A stretch of DNA of 27,329 bases from Bremia lactucae (GCF_004359215.1 NC_090610.1:15362565-15389893); one strand, 5' to 3'; numbered from the stretch's first letter, positions 1-10,729 are shown. A program made the numbers and translations. Notes: generated by a model not told the origin, from the letters alone.

Positions 1-2
1 GA

Positions 3-1955
3 TATTTTAAAGATTTATTGGCTTTACATCGATCGTCATCCGATCAATACACAGCACGCAACGGCTAATCGTATTACACAGACGTTACCGGCGACACCCC
101 ACGTGTCGTCGTCCCAACTCACAATGATTCGCGCTTGCGCATCATGTACGAGTGTCACAATGCACCAACAAGTGTGCATCGTGGACGTGAGAAAACTTAT
201 CTCACAGTAAGTCGCGACTTTTACTGGCCCCGCCAGTATCAGTTCGTGCGCAAGTACATTCGTGCTTGTGAGGTATGTCAACGGGTGAAGCCTAGCCCTT
301 CATCCCGTGCACCTCTCAAACAATCACCACTTCTGACGGAATGTTAGCAGTCCGTATCTATGGACTTCGTCTTCGGATTTCCCGAAGACGATCACAAAAA
401 CAATGGAATCCTTGTTTTCGTAGACAGATTCAGCAAGATGGTACATCTTGCTGCAGTACCAGAGTCTATCACGGCTCCGGACTGTGCCCGTGTCTTTATC
501 GACACGGTAGTCTAACCCCACGGTTTACCCTGTGAACTGGTCTCCGATAGAGATCCACGGTTTACGGGGGAGTTTTGGCAATCCATGTTCCGATCTTTCG
601 GAACACGGCTGACTATGTCAACTTCTGATCATCAGGAGACCGATGGTCAGACGGAATGCGTCAAACGCGTCCTCGAAGAGATACTTCGAGGTTACGTCTA
701 ATCATATCCAAATCGGAGAGAGTTCATACCGATGGTCGAATTCGCCATCAATAATTCGATGCATGCGTCTAAAACGCATACACTGTTCGTCGTGAATGGC
801 TTACGCCATCCTTGCATACCCACCCAATTAGAGGGATCCTCTAGTTTAGGGGGGGGGGCTCGCACGAGCAAATCCAATTCTGGCTCATGCTCATCACGCG
901 TCGAAGTTTACAACCACGCGAGTGATGTCGAAGATGATAAAGATCTCATGGCAGTGTGCACAAAGCGCACTGAAAAAGACAAAACAAATGAGTCTGCAGA
1001 AGAATTTCTGCTAACTCGAGAATCAATAATCCGTTTCGTTCAGGAATCCATTGCTAACGCAGTGGACCGTCAGATACGGAATGCAGACAAACTTGGAAGA
1101 GCAAATGTTCATTCATTTAGAATTAATGATCTAGTGCTACTCTCTACGGTAAACCTACCTAAGCGTGTAATCACTAATGTGGGTAGCAGTAGACTATTAT
1201 TCAAGATTTTCCGTGTTCTGCATTGCAGAGGCAATGCGTACAATATAGAAATGCCATTTAGGATGCGAACGCATCCTAAATTTCACCTTGGTCGGCTCCG
1301 CATATTCCATCAGTACGCTGTTTCTTCCGAGGACGGATCTGACCACCCTTTTTAAAAATCCCTAAAAGATTCTTGTGGTCACGAACCAGATTTCTCATGC
1401 TGAATCTGGAGATTCTCATGTCGGGTCCGAAGATCCTCGAAACCGTGGTGAGCTGACGACAGCTCATCACGAACAGCGTGATAATTCCACTCGTACTCCA
1501 ACAAGGAGTACGCACTCTTCGAACGTTCTTCCAACCGTTCGCTTTGGTGAGCCTGCACCGTCTGCTCTAACGAGCGACGGTTACGCTCTCGTGACTATTT
1601 CCCTCCTCCAAATCATGGAGGAAGCGATTGAGCTTGTCGATCTTCGACTCTAGATCCAACACATGGGTCGGATCTATTTTTTTCTACTCCGTCACAACCA
1701 TTGGTGGATTCTCACGGTGGTCAACGTTTCCTTGTGGAACGTATTGAAAACTAACGTAATGAGAAGGGGCAGCTAACGAGTTATCTTGTTCGCTGACGCG
1801 GTTATCCACCTTCAAGTGACAGCTGGGATCCTCGTTATCAGCTGATTGTTGACGTTGATGGCCTTGTCCGTTAGTATGACGAGACCCATCCGATGGATCA
1901 GAAGGCTTAGCGGAAATTACGCGCCCCTGGCGCCTGTAAATTGATTGTTAAACGT
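3..1955 (+). pseudogene. Ty3/gypsy element A: integrase and chromodomain part of pol (degenerate)
   Basis: This is the 3' half of a Ty3/gypsy polyprotein, open at the left window edge. In one frame one reads the zinc-binding region (CHNAPTSVHRGREKTY, then CEVC), the integrase core and the post-integrase segment ending HPKFHLGRLR. The D,D35E triad is complete, with codons at 363 (MDF), 546 (SDRDPRF) and 654 (DGQTE). In-frame stops at 66, 345, 513, 699 and 1353 show it is dead. From about 1375 to 1653 the reading continues in another frame, then returns to the first frame at about 1695 for a chromodomain (LVDSHGGQRFLVERI, TSYLVR, RGYPPSSDSWDPR), again with stops. Integrase joins element cDNA to the host genome, and chromodomains of this lineage steer it to marked chromatin. 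No LTR or reverse transcriptase of this copy is visible. The family call is strong. Confidence 0.9.
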
Positions 1956-2058
1956 TAATCGCATCGCGCATCTCGATAGTGATGCGAGCCCTCCCCCAGG
2001 GCGAAGAAACGGAATAGACACCACCTTTTACTCGCTTCGTGTTGTCAACACAACACGG

Positions 2059-2687
2059 ACAGGGATCAATCCACGTGAGGCACGACGGCAATTTTGCGAT
2101 AGTTCATTTCTGCATTGACGACATATTGTGTGCTACGGCAAATGTTGACTTTAAAGTGAAAAACATCTTGAGACTGGATAGGTTTATGGACTAAATCATC
2201 ATGAATCTCTCAAACTTATTAAGGTCGTAAGCGCAGGAGAATGAAAATACTATCAAGATTCACCAGACTAAATATTATGGAGAAATTTTCGAGCGATTTG
2301 GTTTGGGCGAAGCACTCAGCAGAATCCCGATAAAAATACATTGCAGTTAGCTGTTAATGACATGGATCCTGCGCAACGCAAACAACCACCAGTGAATGGA
2401 GAAGTCTCCGAATTATAAATCGACTGGATCTGGGATGTTTCTAGCGACATGGACAATGTAGGCGGGAGCTACTACAGCAGCCACGCTCTACTTAAGCACA
2501 CACTTTTCAAGCACAGTGATGAAGCAATTTAACCGTCCTCTTTCACATGCAGTGAGGTAATTGGTGGAAGCCTAAGTGACCGCACCCAACGAACTAAGAG
2601 CCTTAGTAGAAGTGTCGCCTTGGAAGCGATAATTTGGCTTCACGTGCGCACTTGTTCACTAGGAAGTAGTTTTAAGACGAAGTTATA
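2059..2687 (+). pseudogene. Ty1/copia element: reverse transcriptase end and RNase H remnant
   Basis: A heavily decayed copia-type pol fragment that needs several frames to read. The reverse transcriptase active-site motif appears as FCIDDILCATANVDFKVK (the usual YVDD is CIDD here, Asp codons at 2117 and 2120). It is followed by the connection segment TIKIHQTKYYGEIFERFGL, then LAVNDMDPAQRKQPPVNGE. The RNase H side ends in LEAIIWL...FKTKLY. In intact copia proteins TKLY is followed by VDNQSA; here the reading stops exactly where a gypsy LTR begins, so this copia copy was an insertion target. There are many stops and frameshifts. The start is approximate, and it is not clear how it joins gypsy element A just upstream. 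Confidence 0.75.
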
Positions 2688-2982
2688 TGTAACTAAATTA
2701 AATATTAATACTTTTAATCAATCAATCGATGCCACTTTTTTAGATGCGCATCCCTACTTTGCAAGCGTATTATTTTGAATACCTCGGATTACGGATGACG
2801 CTAGTCATCATCCCTTCTAATGATAATGCACCTATGTGCATCACATACAAAAGGGGCGAGATCACTATGTAAGCCACAGGTCTAAGTATTTCCCATAAAA
2901 TTATTTGTTTTTACCATTTCTTTAAGTTAACTAAGTGTACCCAACGGATTTGCGTAAGATAGGCCAACTATAGCCCGTTACA
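2688..2982 (-). repeat. LTR of gypsy element B (its 3' LTR if the element reads on the minus strand)
   Basis: The segment begins TGTAAC and ends GTTACA, the TG...CA inverted ends expected of an LTR. It starts where the copia RNase H reading frame breaks off and ends against a purine tract read on the minus strand. Inside are consecutive short palindromes: GTATT/AATAC at about 2766-2781, GATGAC-gcta-GTCATC at 2794-2809 and TGCAC-ctat-GTGCA near 2826-2840. The partner LTR is not in the window, so the 295-base length rests on the termini and on the interrupted target alone. Confidence 0.6.
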
Positions 2983-2998
2983 CCACCCCCTCTTTAAG
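2983..2998 (-). other. Polypurine tract of element B
   Basis: Read on the minus strand this is AAAGAGGGGGTGG placed directly before the LTR start TGTAACGGG. A purine tract touching the 3' LTR is the plus-strand primer site of LTR retroelements. It agrees with the minus-strand pol of element B. Confidence 0.55.
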
Positions 2999-3129
2999 AA
3001 TTTTTTTTACATTTCTTGTAAAATCGTTAGCGGGAGGAACAAGGAACCGCGAGCTGCTTTACACGCCGCATTTAGTCCTCTTATCGACTTTTAGCAACCA
3101 GTGTGTGTGCATCTTTATCCCTAAGAGGG

Positions 3130-4310
3130 GCAAAGCTGATGGTTTGTCTGCGAAGGCACCCACACAACCACGCACAAAGCGCACGCACAGCGACAAAACG
3201 TTGCCGTCGCGTAATACCTAAGTTGCAAGACTGACAGTTACTGATGCTGCTGTCGCACTGCTAACCGGGCTTAATGACTTATCTCACTTTCGCAGTGAGA
3301 AGAGATCACATACCCAATTCGTCTAAGGAGACCAATGGTGACGCCGACTGTGAGTCGAGCGTCGGTCGGGTGAGGGAGACGGGGAAGATAAAAGACTTCC
3401 AGTTGAATGATTCTTCCCACCGCGATATAAGCGTGAAGAGCGGGGGATATCCCGCGCGTAGTTCGGATTTCTCAGCAACAGCTTCTCCAAAAGTTCCAGC
3501 CGAAGTTTCAGCCTTGGTAACCCTGGCGATACTTCCTCGGACATCGTGAAGATCCGAAGTCAGTCGCGAGACTTGACTTCGAGATCCCCGATCCGCCGTT
3601 CAGCAGCGCTCAGCGCCTGCGCCTGAACGGATCAAGATAGGCTGCCGCAAGAAGGTGGGCGAAATCGCCGCTCCAATCGAGCGCCACCGGCACTGATGGA
3701 TGTGGCTGGGAGCCAACCCTTCCTTGTTGGAAGGTTGGTTGCTCACCGCCTTCTTGTTAGAAGGTTGGTTGCTCGCCGCTCCGTGCAGAAGAAGCATTAA
3801 ATCCTCGTCCAGAAGAGAGGATACCTAAAGAGTTTTAATTTTCGAGAACCGGTCGACGCGCTGCGCGCTGACGTACCGGACCTGGTGTCTGGCTATGAGA
3901 AAGAGCACCAGTTCTCGCTCCGATGGTTCCGTATGGACTAACAGGAGCGGCGTGATGAGAAGAAGCAGGGGGTACAGTACCGCCCGACACATGGGTGAAC
4001 ACGCAAGCGAACGAAGGTAATTCGATGAGAGCGTTGTTAGGCCACATCGGAATGTAGCTGAAAGCGGCGCAAGAATTCCGCTTCGTATTGGTCGGTTGTT
4101 ACATTGAAATGCAACACGACCTGGATCGGGGAAACACGACCAAGTGACTTCCCTGAGCCTTCCATAAACTATAGATACCATAATGATTATGTGCAGCTAG
4201 AGTAGTGTGATCTAGGAGCGACGCACAAGTTTTAACAAACAAGGCCATTTGGATGGAGGTGGCATCGGTGGTACGCCACCAGTCAAATAGCCGCGTTCGA
4301 TAAGACTAAA
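3130..4310 (+). pseudogene. Degenerate plus-strand ORF antisense to gypsy element B
   Basis: Between the left LTR and the end of the minus-strand pol, the plus strand reads as pieces of a protein in several frames. Examples are VTDAAVALLTGLNDLSHFR (about 3240-3300), SSDIVKIRSQSRDLTSRSP (about 3530-3590) and VDALRADVPDLVSGYEKEH (about 3855-3911), the last followed by QFSLRWFRMD. Stops and frameshifts separate them. I do not recognise a domain. Position and strand match the better-preserved frame of element C at 11328-12161, so this is probably the same kind of accessory (or gag-like) frame carried antisense to gag-pol. The minus-strand frames here are much less protein-like. The limits are approximate. 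Confidence 0.4.
3721..3780. repeat. Two-copy 30-base tandem duplication
   Basis: Bases 3721-3750 and 3751-3780 are adjacent copies of one 30-base unit that differ at only a few positions. The unit length keeps the reading frame, so either strand reads a ten-residue repeat (SNQPSNK on the minus strand). Confidence 0.85.
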
Positions 4311-4719
4311 TTATGACACCGACTGGACACGTTCACGTTGCCGTCGGTGAAGCTTCAAGCATAAGCTCTTCTGCTTTAGATTCATTGTGTATGATGGTCT
4401 GAACGACAGGTGTTGGGATTACACCCAACTGAGTAGCAGCTGCACCTTTATGGGCAGCACTCTCCTGAATGGTCGCTGCGCTAGCTAGTTTAGACAACGA
4501 GATAGTTGCTCTGTTGACGTTAGTCAAGGATGCCTTTGCAACGTTGCGCGTCTAAATGTCAGGAGCAATGGTTGAAGTTTAGATGCGCAATCAAGCGCCA
4601 TTTTCCTTCCTCGTTAGCTCGCTGTGCTCAGAACTAGAATGAGGTGATGGCAGCGGTCTCGACTCATTGTAGTCAACAGTGAGCGACGAGACTGTTTCAG
4701 ACGACTCACGTTAATGACG
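4191..4719. other. Junction stretch in element B without a readable gene
   Basis: This lies between the antisense frame and the readable integrase tail. A minus-strand frame at 4527-4333 (64 residues, Ala/Thr-rich) is open but unlike any domain I know. It is most likely the decayed C-terminal end of pol, where the chromodomain would be expected. Confidence 0.4.
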
Positions 4720-5660
4720 TGATATACAGTGGGTGTGTGAGTTTGTAATCAAGGTCTTTAACCTCCTCGACCACCGTAAATGGCCCGACGAAACGCAGCA
4801 ATAATTTCGTGGTGCCTCCAGTTACTCTAAAGCGTTATTGATATTGCGACCATTTTGGTCTGCATATTGTTTTTGCTTGTCCTGTGCGCTTGCCATTGCG
4901 TCACGGACTTTTCGTGTGATGGCATATTACTCACTCACAAAGCGTTGAGCATCGCTCTCGCTTTTAGCACCAAACTCGCCTATGACACGGCCGAGAGGTC
5001 GGTCATAGAACGAAATTGTCAATAAAGAAACATCATTATTGCGTCGAGCACAGGGATTTCTTGCCGTGACTCCATACTGACCACTGCTAAGCTGGCAGGG
5101 TCCCTAGTGCCAAATTCCGTCGTTGATATGATATCATCGTCCTGTTGATGAATTATGCCCCTCTTTTGCACCGAGCATAGTGACCCGCCCCCATCCGCCA
5201 CGAACAGATTGGCTCGTTCCGGTTGGCCATCGGTCTGGGGATGATCTGCGGTTGACATGTAGAGCTTGCTAGCTAGCAGCTCAAACAGATGACGTCAAAA
5301 TCAGAAGAGAACGTGGATCGCTATGGACTCGGGCAGCCCGTGTAGTCGGTATACATTACTTAAGGAACAAGAGAGCTGCCTCCTTACCTGTGATCTATGT
5401 TTGGCATGGTGCTAGATGCACCATTTGCTTAGTCTGTCTACAAAGACGACGAGACCCGTCCAACCCTTGTTGTCAGGCGGCATGCCAAACCTGAAGTACC
5501 TACTGACCGACTTCCAACAATCCGTTGGAATCGGTAGCGGCTTCAAAGGCGCACTGCTGGACGGTGCGGGCTTTATGCGCCGACACTGTCCGCAGGAGCG
5601 AATATTGTTGACCACCCATCGATATAGGTGTGGCCACCAAAATTCCTTTGACACTCGTAA
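4720..5660 (-). pseudogene. Element B integrase and post-integrase segment (degenerate)
   Basis: On the minus strand from 5654: EFWWPHLYRWV, then CGQCRRIKPAPSSSAPLKPL (C-x2-C of the zinc-binding region) and the start of the core, GLVVFVDRLSKW. The core's first catalytic Asp is lost: the usual SMDF is SRYF. After a scrambled stretch (about 5410-5260) the reading resumes with MSTADHPQTDGQPERAN, which keeps the catalytic Glu. Further on, near 4837-4730, the SH3-like tail KLLLRFVGPFTVVEEV is readable. Frameshifts and stops run throughout, and no chromodomain is clearly readable downstream. Nothing here can be functional. Confidence 0.85.
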
Positions 5661-5949
5661 GAATGTATTTTCACGGCCCAGATGCCCACTCGATGGTGCA
5701 TCATGGAGCTCGTAAAGTTATTTCAACTTGAAATATGTACATAGACTCTCAAGGGATCACAACGTAACAGCTGATGCCATAACAAGCCATCGCTGAAGCT
5801 AAAGCGACTTAGCTTGGTCTTCAGGTGCGACGGGGTGGAGATCTTTCGTCCACTTAAGTGGCCCAACAGTAGGCGGCAATGTTCGTCCTAAACGTACCTC
5901 TCTTGTATACTAGAATCTAACGAGCTCGGCACGTGGTATGCTTTCATGG

Positions 5950-6540
5950 CTACCAACGTTGACGGATTAATTGTGCTTTCGCACTCGACACACTTTCCTG
6001 GTGTATAACCTCGAAGTCTGGTCTGCGCGATAAAGCGTCAGCCAAGACATTCGTCTTGTCCGGCTTATATTCAACTTTGATATTAAAATCAGAAAAGAAC
6101 GTAAGCCGTCTTGCCATTTTAGGCGAGAGGTGCGGTGAGTTTATTGCGGTCCACAGTGATGCGTGATCCGTATAGACCACAATGGTTCCGTGCTCAATCG
6201 GTGCACTCGAAACTTAACGAGAGCAAAGTTTATTGCAAGTAGCTCCTTGTAATGCACAGGGTAATTAAGTTGCGCGGCTTTTAATAGCCGAGACTGCTAG
6301 GAGATGACACGGTCAACGCCGTCGAAATCCTTTGCATGAGCGCGCTGCCGATTGCAAAATTGCTTGCATCGCAGACGACGCTAAAAGGCTTATCTGCGTC
6401 TGGCGATGCCAAGACCGGTGCCTCTGCAAGAGATTGGTTTACTGATGTGAACGCATCTACTTGTTCTTTCGACCGAACGCGTTCTGCATCCTTTTTAAGG
6501 AGGTCAGACAAGGGTCTTAGTCCGCCCCACATAGTTCTTG
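5950..6540 (-). pseudogene. Element B RNase H domain (degenerate)
   Basis: From 6532 the minus strand reads WGGLRPLSDLLKKDAERV, then APVLASPDADKPFSVVCDAS and FAIGSALMQ, the connection and first Asp of a Ty3-type RNase H. After a frameshifted middle, 6180-5950 reads VYTDHASLW, the MARRLTFFSDFNIKVEYKP segment and NVLADALSRRPDF. This gives the Asp-containing motifs (CDAS, YTDHAS, NVLADALSR) in family order. RNase H removes the RNA strand during element reverse transcription. The domain is broken and non-functional. Confidence 0.88.
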
Positions 6541-6669
6541 CTACTTATGCAAGTAATTCGCGAGCCCTAGGAATTGGCCATAATACTTCACGTGTCGTCG
6601 GATTGGCCATTCCCTTACAGCTTTTATCTTGTCTGGGTCTACTGGTAACCATATGCACCTTCGATGCTG

Positions 6670-7180
6670 CCCAGCACAGTTACCTCGAGGACTTGTGACG
6701 CACTTTTGCAAGTTGACTTACAAAAATGCGTCACCCAGATTCTACAACACAGCGTCCAAATGAACCTTGTGCGACTCTATTTCGTTCAGACCGTCCTCGG
6801 CCCTACTATGTACGAATACATCGTCAAAGTAAAAGGACGCGTAGACACGGTGCTGATGCATAGCGTGAGCCTACACTAGGTTGAATTTCGCTGGTGCGTT
6901 TTTCAAAATAAGCACTTAAAGCATACCCCAAGCGGTGCTTACTGCCGTTTTGGATACATCGGACTCTCGCATGAGCACCTGATAGTAGCCATCCTTCATA
7001 GCCAACGCGGAAATGATGGTTGACTTTCCGATGGAGTTCAATAAACATCTTTTCGCGGGATTGGCAATTGCGCCGGTACGGTGGCCGTGTTCGGCTTATT
7101 GTAAGCGTGAACCACGCGCCATCCACCTGACGCACACAGAAGGTCAGGCTGCAGTGAGGCGACTTGCTCTCACGCACATG
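6670..7180 (-). pseudogene. Element B reverse transcriptase (degenerate, catalytic YFDD still visible)
   Basis: Read on the minus strand, CVRQVDGAW opens the fingers region and then shifts frame to VVHAYNKPNTATVPAQ and LPIPRKDV. Further on, FYFDDVFVHSRAEDGL carries the polymerase active-site YFDD, whose codons lie at 6831-6820. Then come ESHKVHLDAVL and NLQKCV. Stops and at least three frame changes interrupt it. Order and spacing fit a Ty3/gypsy reverse transcriptase between the pre-RT segment (7435-7900) and RNase H (5950-6540). Confidence 0.85.
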
Positions 7181-7434
7181 ACTTGCCTTGGCTCGCTTGC
7201 CGAAGAACTCGTGGATATTATCGACTTATTCTTTTGGCAACAGCCATCGCCTGGTCAAACAATACTTGATGTCAGATTCCAGATCAATTTTATGCTATCG
7301 GCAGGTAGGCGGCTTGGCACTTCTTCTAGGATTACATCACGATGTTTCCACAGAATCTAAGAAATGGGCTATCTTTCAAGGCATCCCAGCCTTGACCAGC
7401 AAATCGTTTATTTTTATCCTTTTCTAGGACGCTA

Positions 7435-7900
7435 TCATCCATTGTGATCGACGAGAAGCAGTCCACCCAGTTGACTTTTGGATGGTGTGACTATTCCGTG
7501 AATCTTTCCTTCCTTTAATTTGGCAAGGAATAGATCCCACCACATCTCCGGGAGATTTACTATCTTCTCGGCAGATTCAAAGACTTCCCGAAGCACCTCA
7601 ACTGAGGATGCCTCCGCAATTTCGTCTTTGACGGCCTCGAATACCTCGTTCGAAGGCCCGTCCTCTTTAATAGGATCTGATCCGAAGGTCACTCGCTTAG
7701 ACGTACTTTTGATCGTCCTTATCTGTCGGGTACTCGTTCTTCGAGTCATCACGACCATTGACTGGGATGCGAATGCCGTTTCTCTCCTGGTTAACACATC
7801 CCTTTCAACCACGCCAGGCTCAAGGCACTGTGCCGTTTTGTGCGACGCTTGACTTCCTGTCAGCTCGCCGTCTACTGTCACAGGATCTCAGCTCTGCGCA
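7435..7900 (-). pseudogene. Element B segment between protease and reverse transcriptase
   Basis: A 148-residue open frame (7881-7435) containing VFEAVKDEIAEASSVEVLRE and LPEMWWDLFLAKLKEGKI. In gypsy polyproteins a region like this links protease to reverse transcriptase. The same order is seen here because the RT follows directly on the minus strand. No gag or protease is found upstream; the element ends at about 7900 against the LINE remnant, so it is 5'-truncated. Confidence 0.6.
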
Positions 7901-8187
7901 GGACTATGGAACACATGACAACTTGTCATTGCCCTTTTCACTACCCCAGTCTTCAACCCGGAGAACGCGGTCGGGGAACCAGGAAGAGCAGCCATAGCTC
8001 CTTGTGACAGGGCCGACGCCCCGTCAGTCGCGGATCTGACAGATTCAAAGGCAGTCCATGCGCGGGCCAAACCCGCACCACTCTCGCCGTAGGAGGCAGG
8101 ACGGAAGTCAGCGGCGACGGCCAGAGGCAAAGCGTCCGTGCGGACAGGGCCATTTCTTAAAAACCCATAAACGCCGGAATCGAGCGA

Positions 8188-8940
8188 CTTGTGAGCGGTT
8201 GGTCGCTTCGAATGCCGCAAAGGGGGGGGGGGCATTTTATTCCCATGGAGCCCCAAGACGCGGAGCCGGCCAATTTACGGTATTTAGGGCAACTTCCAGG
8301 CGTCCGTGGGGTGATTACGCCTGCGACGGGCAATTGCATGGCCATGGCGGTCGCGCAAGCGTTGGCTGATGCGGATTAAGCCGGGCCGGACAACGATATA
8401 GCGCGGTTGACAGCTTGTGTGGAGCGCGGAATTAAGTTTGCTGACTCCTTCATTTGGAGGACTAACTTGATGACGACTCGCGAGTACTTGCCCTTCACAA
8501 TCTAGGGAGGGGATGGCCGACGATGTCCAGAAGTGAGTCGGCCGTGCAACTTCGGTGGTACCTGGAGGATTATGCGGTAACTCATCGGAGAGAACAACGG
8601 CAATTGGGTCAGAGGTTTGGAGGAGCTTTGACACACCCAGAATGGCTGCAAATTATCTTCACCGGGGTATTTACGTCATCCAGTAAAACGAAGACTTGGC
8701 CGGGTGGTGGAGCTGCCGCCGCGTTCGCCCAGTGACAATTACGTGGCTTTAACGCGTAGTGGCTACGGCGCATTAGAATCCGGTGTGTGTGTTTTCCATG
8801 ATCGACGAGAACCAAACATCAAAGGTCGTGAAGGTTCAGGGGCCGCCTCTCATTCTTCGGTTCGGAGGGGGCCATTATCCAGCTCTGATCCACACCGACA
8901 CAGTAGCTTCGCTACCCGATATTAAAGATGCGGCGAACAC
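8188..8940 (+). pseudogene. OTU-like cysteine protease domain in a LINE ORF (degenerate)
   Basis: A frame starting before MEPQDAEPANLRYLGQLP leads into VITPATGNCMAMAVAQALAD, which resembles the (D)GNC-x-hydrophobic-x-A nucleophile motif of OTU-family cysteine proteases (Cys codon 8335-8337). After stops at 8377 and about 8502 and a frameshift, WYLEDYAVT continues. Another frame then gives PPLILRFGGGHYPALIHTD, which fits the C-terminal catalytic His of OTU proteins (codon 8873-8875). An 11-base G run sits just upstream at 8222-8232. OTU enzymes cleave ubiquitin or polyprotein bonds, and some mobile elements carry such domains. The OTU call rests on two motifs read by eye; the copy is dead. Confidence 0.5.
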
Positions 8941-10095
8941 GGTGTAGAGCATCCCAGAGAATTTAGCAGTGGTATGTTTGCGCATTGCAACAGAAGGTCC
9001 GAACGCCAGCCACTTGATTACGAAGAGTCGGATAGGTTGACACGCCGACGGTGGAGCTTTTAAAATCCAGTATGAGCTTGGGCAACGTCGATGCTACACC
9101 ACCGGTTCGACGGAGGTTCCCCTGCTGACATTCGGAAATGACGGTAAAAGTTGCCGCCTGACGACACGATGGGGTCACTGTCGAGAGCCCAAAGCCAATT
9201 AGGAGCCAGAAAAAGGGCCTCCTCGGCTAGATGCAGGAGGTAAGCGCATTGATCGAGACGCCAGATATATGGCTTGATCTATGTCCGGAACGGCCTGAGA
9301 CGGCGACATCTGCGTTTCCACACGCATAGAGCACCACGGACGGATAAATGCACAAATCCCAGTCGAATTCGGTCAGCTACTGGAGCATGTCTGACGCTTT
9401 GCCTTCCCGGGGGAGCTGCTGGTCAGTCTTGACGACCTCGTCCTTGATCACTGAATGGCGGGTTGGCGCCGAACATGCTTATGTGCCGGGTAGCTAGCCT
9501 ATCACAGTAGGGCCAGCCGTTTGGCCGAAATAAAGTGGTTGGACCAATGGATTTCCCGAAGGAATCATCGACACGGTCATTCGCGCCTCGCGCCGCCACT
9601 TGATAACGGCGATGTTTGGGTAAAGCTACGAGACCACAATTTTACGGCGGATGCTATTCTTAAACGTTTTGATCCGCGTCGGCGCGTGTGATTTTCAGTC
9701 AACACACGTTGTGTTCGCTGCTTTTCAATTGAGAGATTGCAGCTTCGCTTGGAGAGAAGGAGAGTGTGCAACAGTCTCCGGAGTGTCTTAGGCGTCATCT
9801 TCGTCTACTTCGTTAAAACGGGCATCACAAAAGGTCATACTATGCTTCTGGATCTACTCACACACATTGAAATGCCATCGATCAGTTCTTCAGTACGCAA
9901 TTACGCCAGCGGATGGACCGATGCTCCTCCAGTACTAAGGGCAGATTAAAGATGTCCTGGGAGTCGAGTCTGCACCATACCGCGATTACAAAAGTGGACG
10001 CTTATGGTAGACACTAAATGTTGCAGGGTTGGACTTATCAGATCAAGGAATGAGGCCCGCCTCTGCATTCCAGCCTTGGTGCCTCATTATATATT
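8941..10095 (+). other. Middle of the LINE remnant, no readable ORF
   Basis: About 1.15 kb between the OTU-like and endonuclease regions. Only short open stretches exist (for example 9737-9949, 70 residues), with no recognisable motif, and stops are frequent in all frames. It is most simply the decayed end of ORF1 and the junction with ORF2. Confidence 0.4.
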
Positions 10096-10729
10096 CAGCA
10101 GAATGTGCGAGGGTTAAATGATAGCAGCAACACTGTTGGATGTCTGCCTGGCGGCATTGGCGGCGGCAGCAGCATTGTCCGCAGGCCTAGTGTATTCAGA
10201 AGACTCATGTTCACACGGAGAAGGAAGTAGACGCACTCCAAATCATGCGGGCCAGGTCAGGGGGCAAGCATCTGAATTCCTTCTTCCCGCCCTTTCTTAC
10301 TGGAGCACAGGCTCATCCGCGGCTGCTGGTGTGGCTATCTTGCTGACATCATATTCAGCAGTCTATGCAAAGGCATGGCATCCTGAGCTGTGGAGCACGC
10401 AAGAACTGACTGTGGCCACAGGGGACGTAATGCTAGCCACGGTGTATGCTCCGAATACACTGGTAGCACGGGAGACATTTTTCACAGAGCTTCTCTCCTG
10501 GCCGTTTCTACCAACACGGACTCCGCTTGCTGGAGACTTTAATTGTGTCCTCAACCCACTAATTGACCGCCTTGGTCAGCATGTGTTCAGTCGGCCGGAG
10601 AGTCTGGCGCTCGCGACCGTGCTTGATGCGATCCTGTTGGCGGATGCGCGCCTTATACGGGATCGTGCCGGAGAAGATGACGAGGACGCGACGATAGACC
10701 TATTCACATACTGGGCCGGAGAAATTGCG
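10096..10729 (+). pseudogene. LINE ORF2 endonuclease domain, truncated by an LTR insertion
   Basis: QQNVRGLND (10096-10122) is the N-terminal Asn motif of an exonuclease-endonuclease-phosphatase fold. After a frameshift come GVAILLTSYSAVYAKAWHPE, MLATVYAPN and PLAGDFNCVLNPLIDRLGQH. GDFN carries the Asp-x-Asn pair of the active site. The usual QETH motif is read as QKTH (Lys codon 10200-10202), so the metal-binding Glu is gone. The frame reaches FTYWAGEIA and then runs into LTR sequence at 10730, before the expected SRIDR and SDH motifs. The last 24 residues of the open frame to 10801 are LTR-encoded. This enzyme nicks target DNA for LINE insertion. Confidence 0.85.

Larger units (their letters stand above)
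2688..7900 (-). mobile_element. Ty3/gypsy element B, 5'-truncated, minus strand
   Basis: Minus-strand order is pre-RT segment, RT (YFDD), RNase H, integrase, SH3-like tail, an antisense frame, polypurine tract and 3' LTR. Gag, protease and the 5' LTR are missing; the right end meets the LINE remnant. All protein domains are broken by stops or frameshifts. Confidence 0.8.
7915..10729 (+). mobile_element. LINE-type (non-LTR) retrotransposon remnant with OTU-like domain
   Basis: The plus strand carries an OTU-like protease region (8188-8940) and, after about 1.1 kb, an endonuclease/exonuclease/phosphatase domain of the kind that opens LINE ORF2 (10096-10729). The endonuclease is cut off mid-domain by the LTR of gypsy element C, and no LINE reverse transcriptase follows. 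The left limit is approximate: it is where the reading of gypsy element B stops. Confidence 0.65.

Noticed and set aside
1375..1653. 92-residue plus-strand ORF as a separate gene
   Set aside because: It is the frame-shifted linker between integrase and chromodomain of gypsy element A.
8222..8232. Run of 11 G (and a run of 10 G at 849-858)
   Set aside because: Both lie in dead elements; they may be slippage products or assembly noise and show no pattern that suggests programmed frameshifting.
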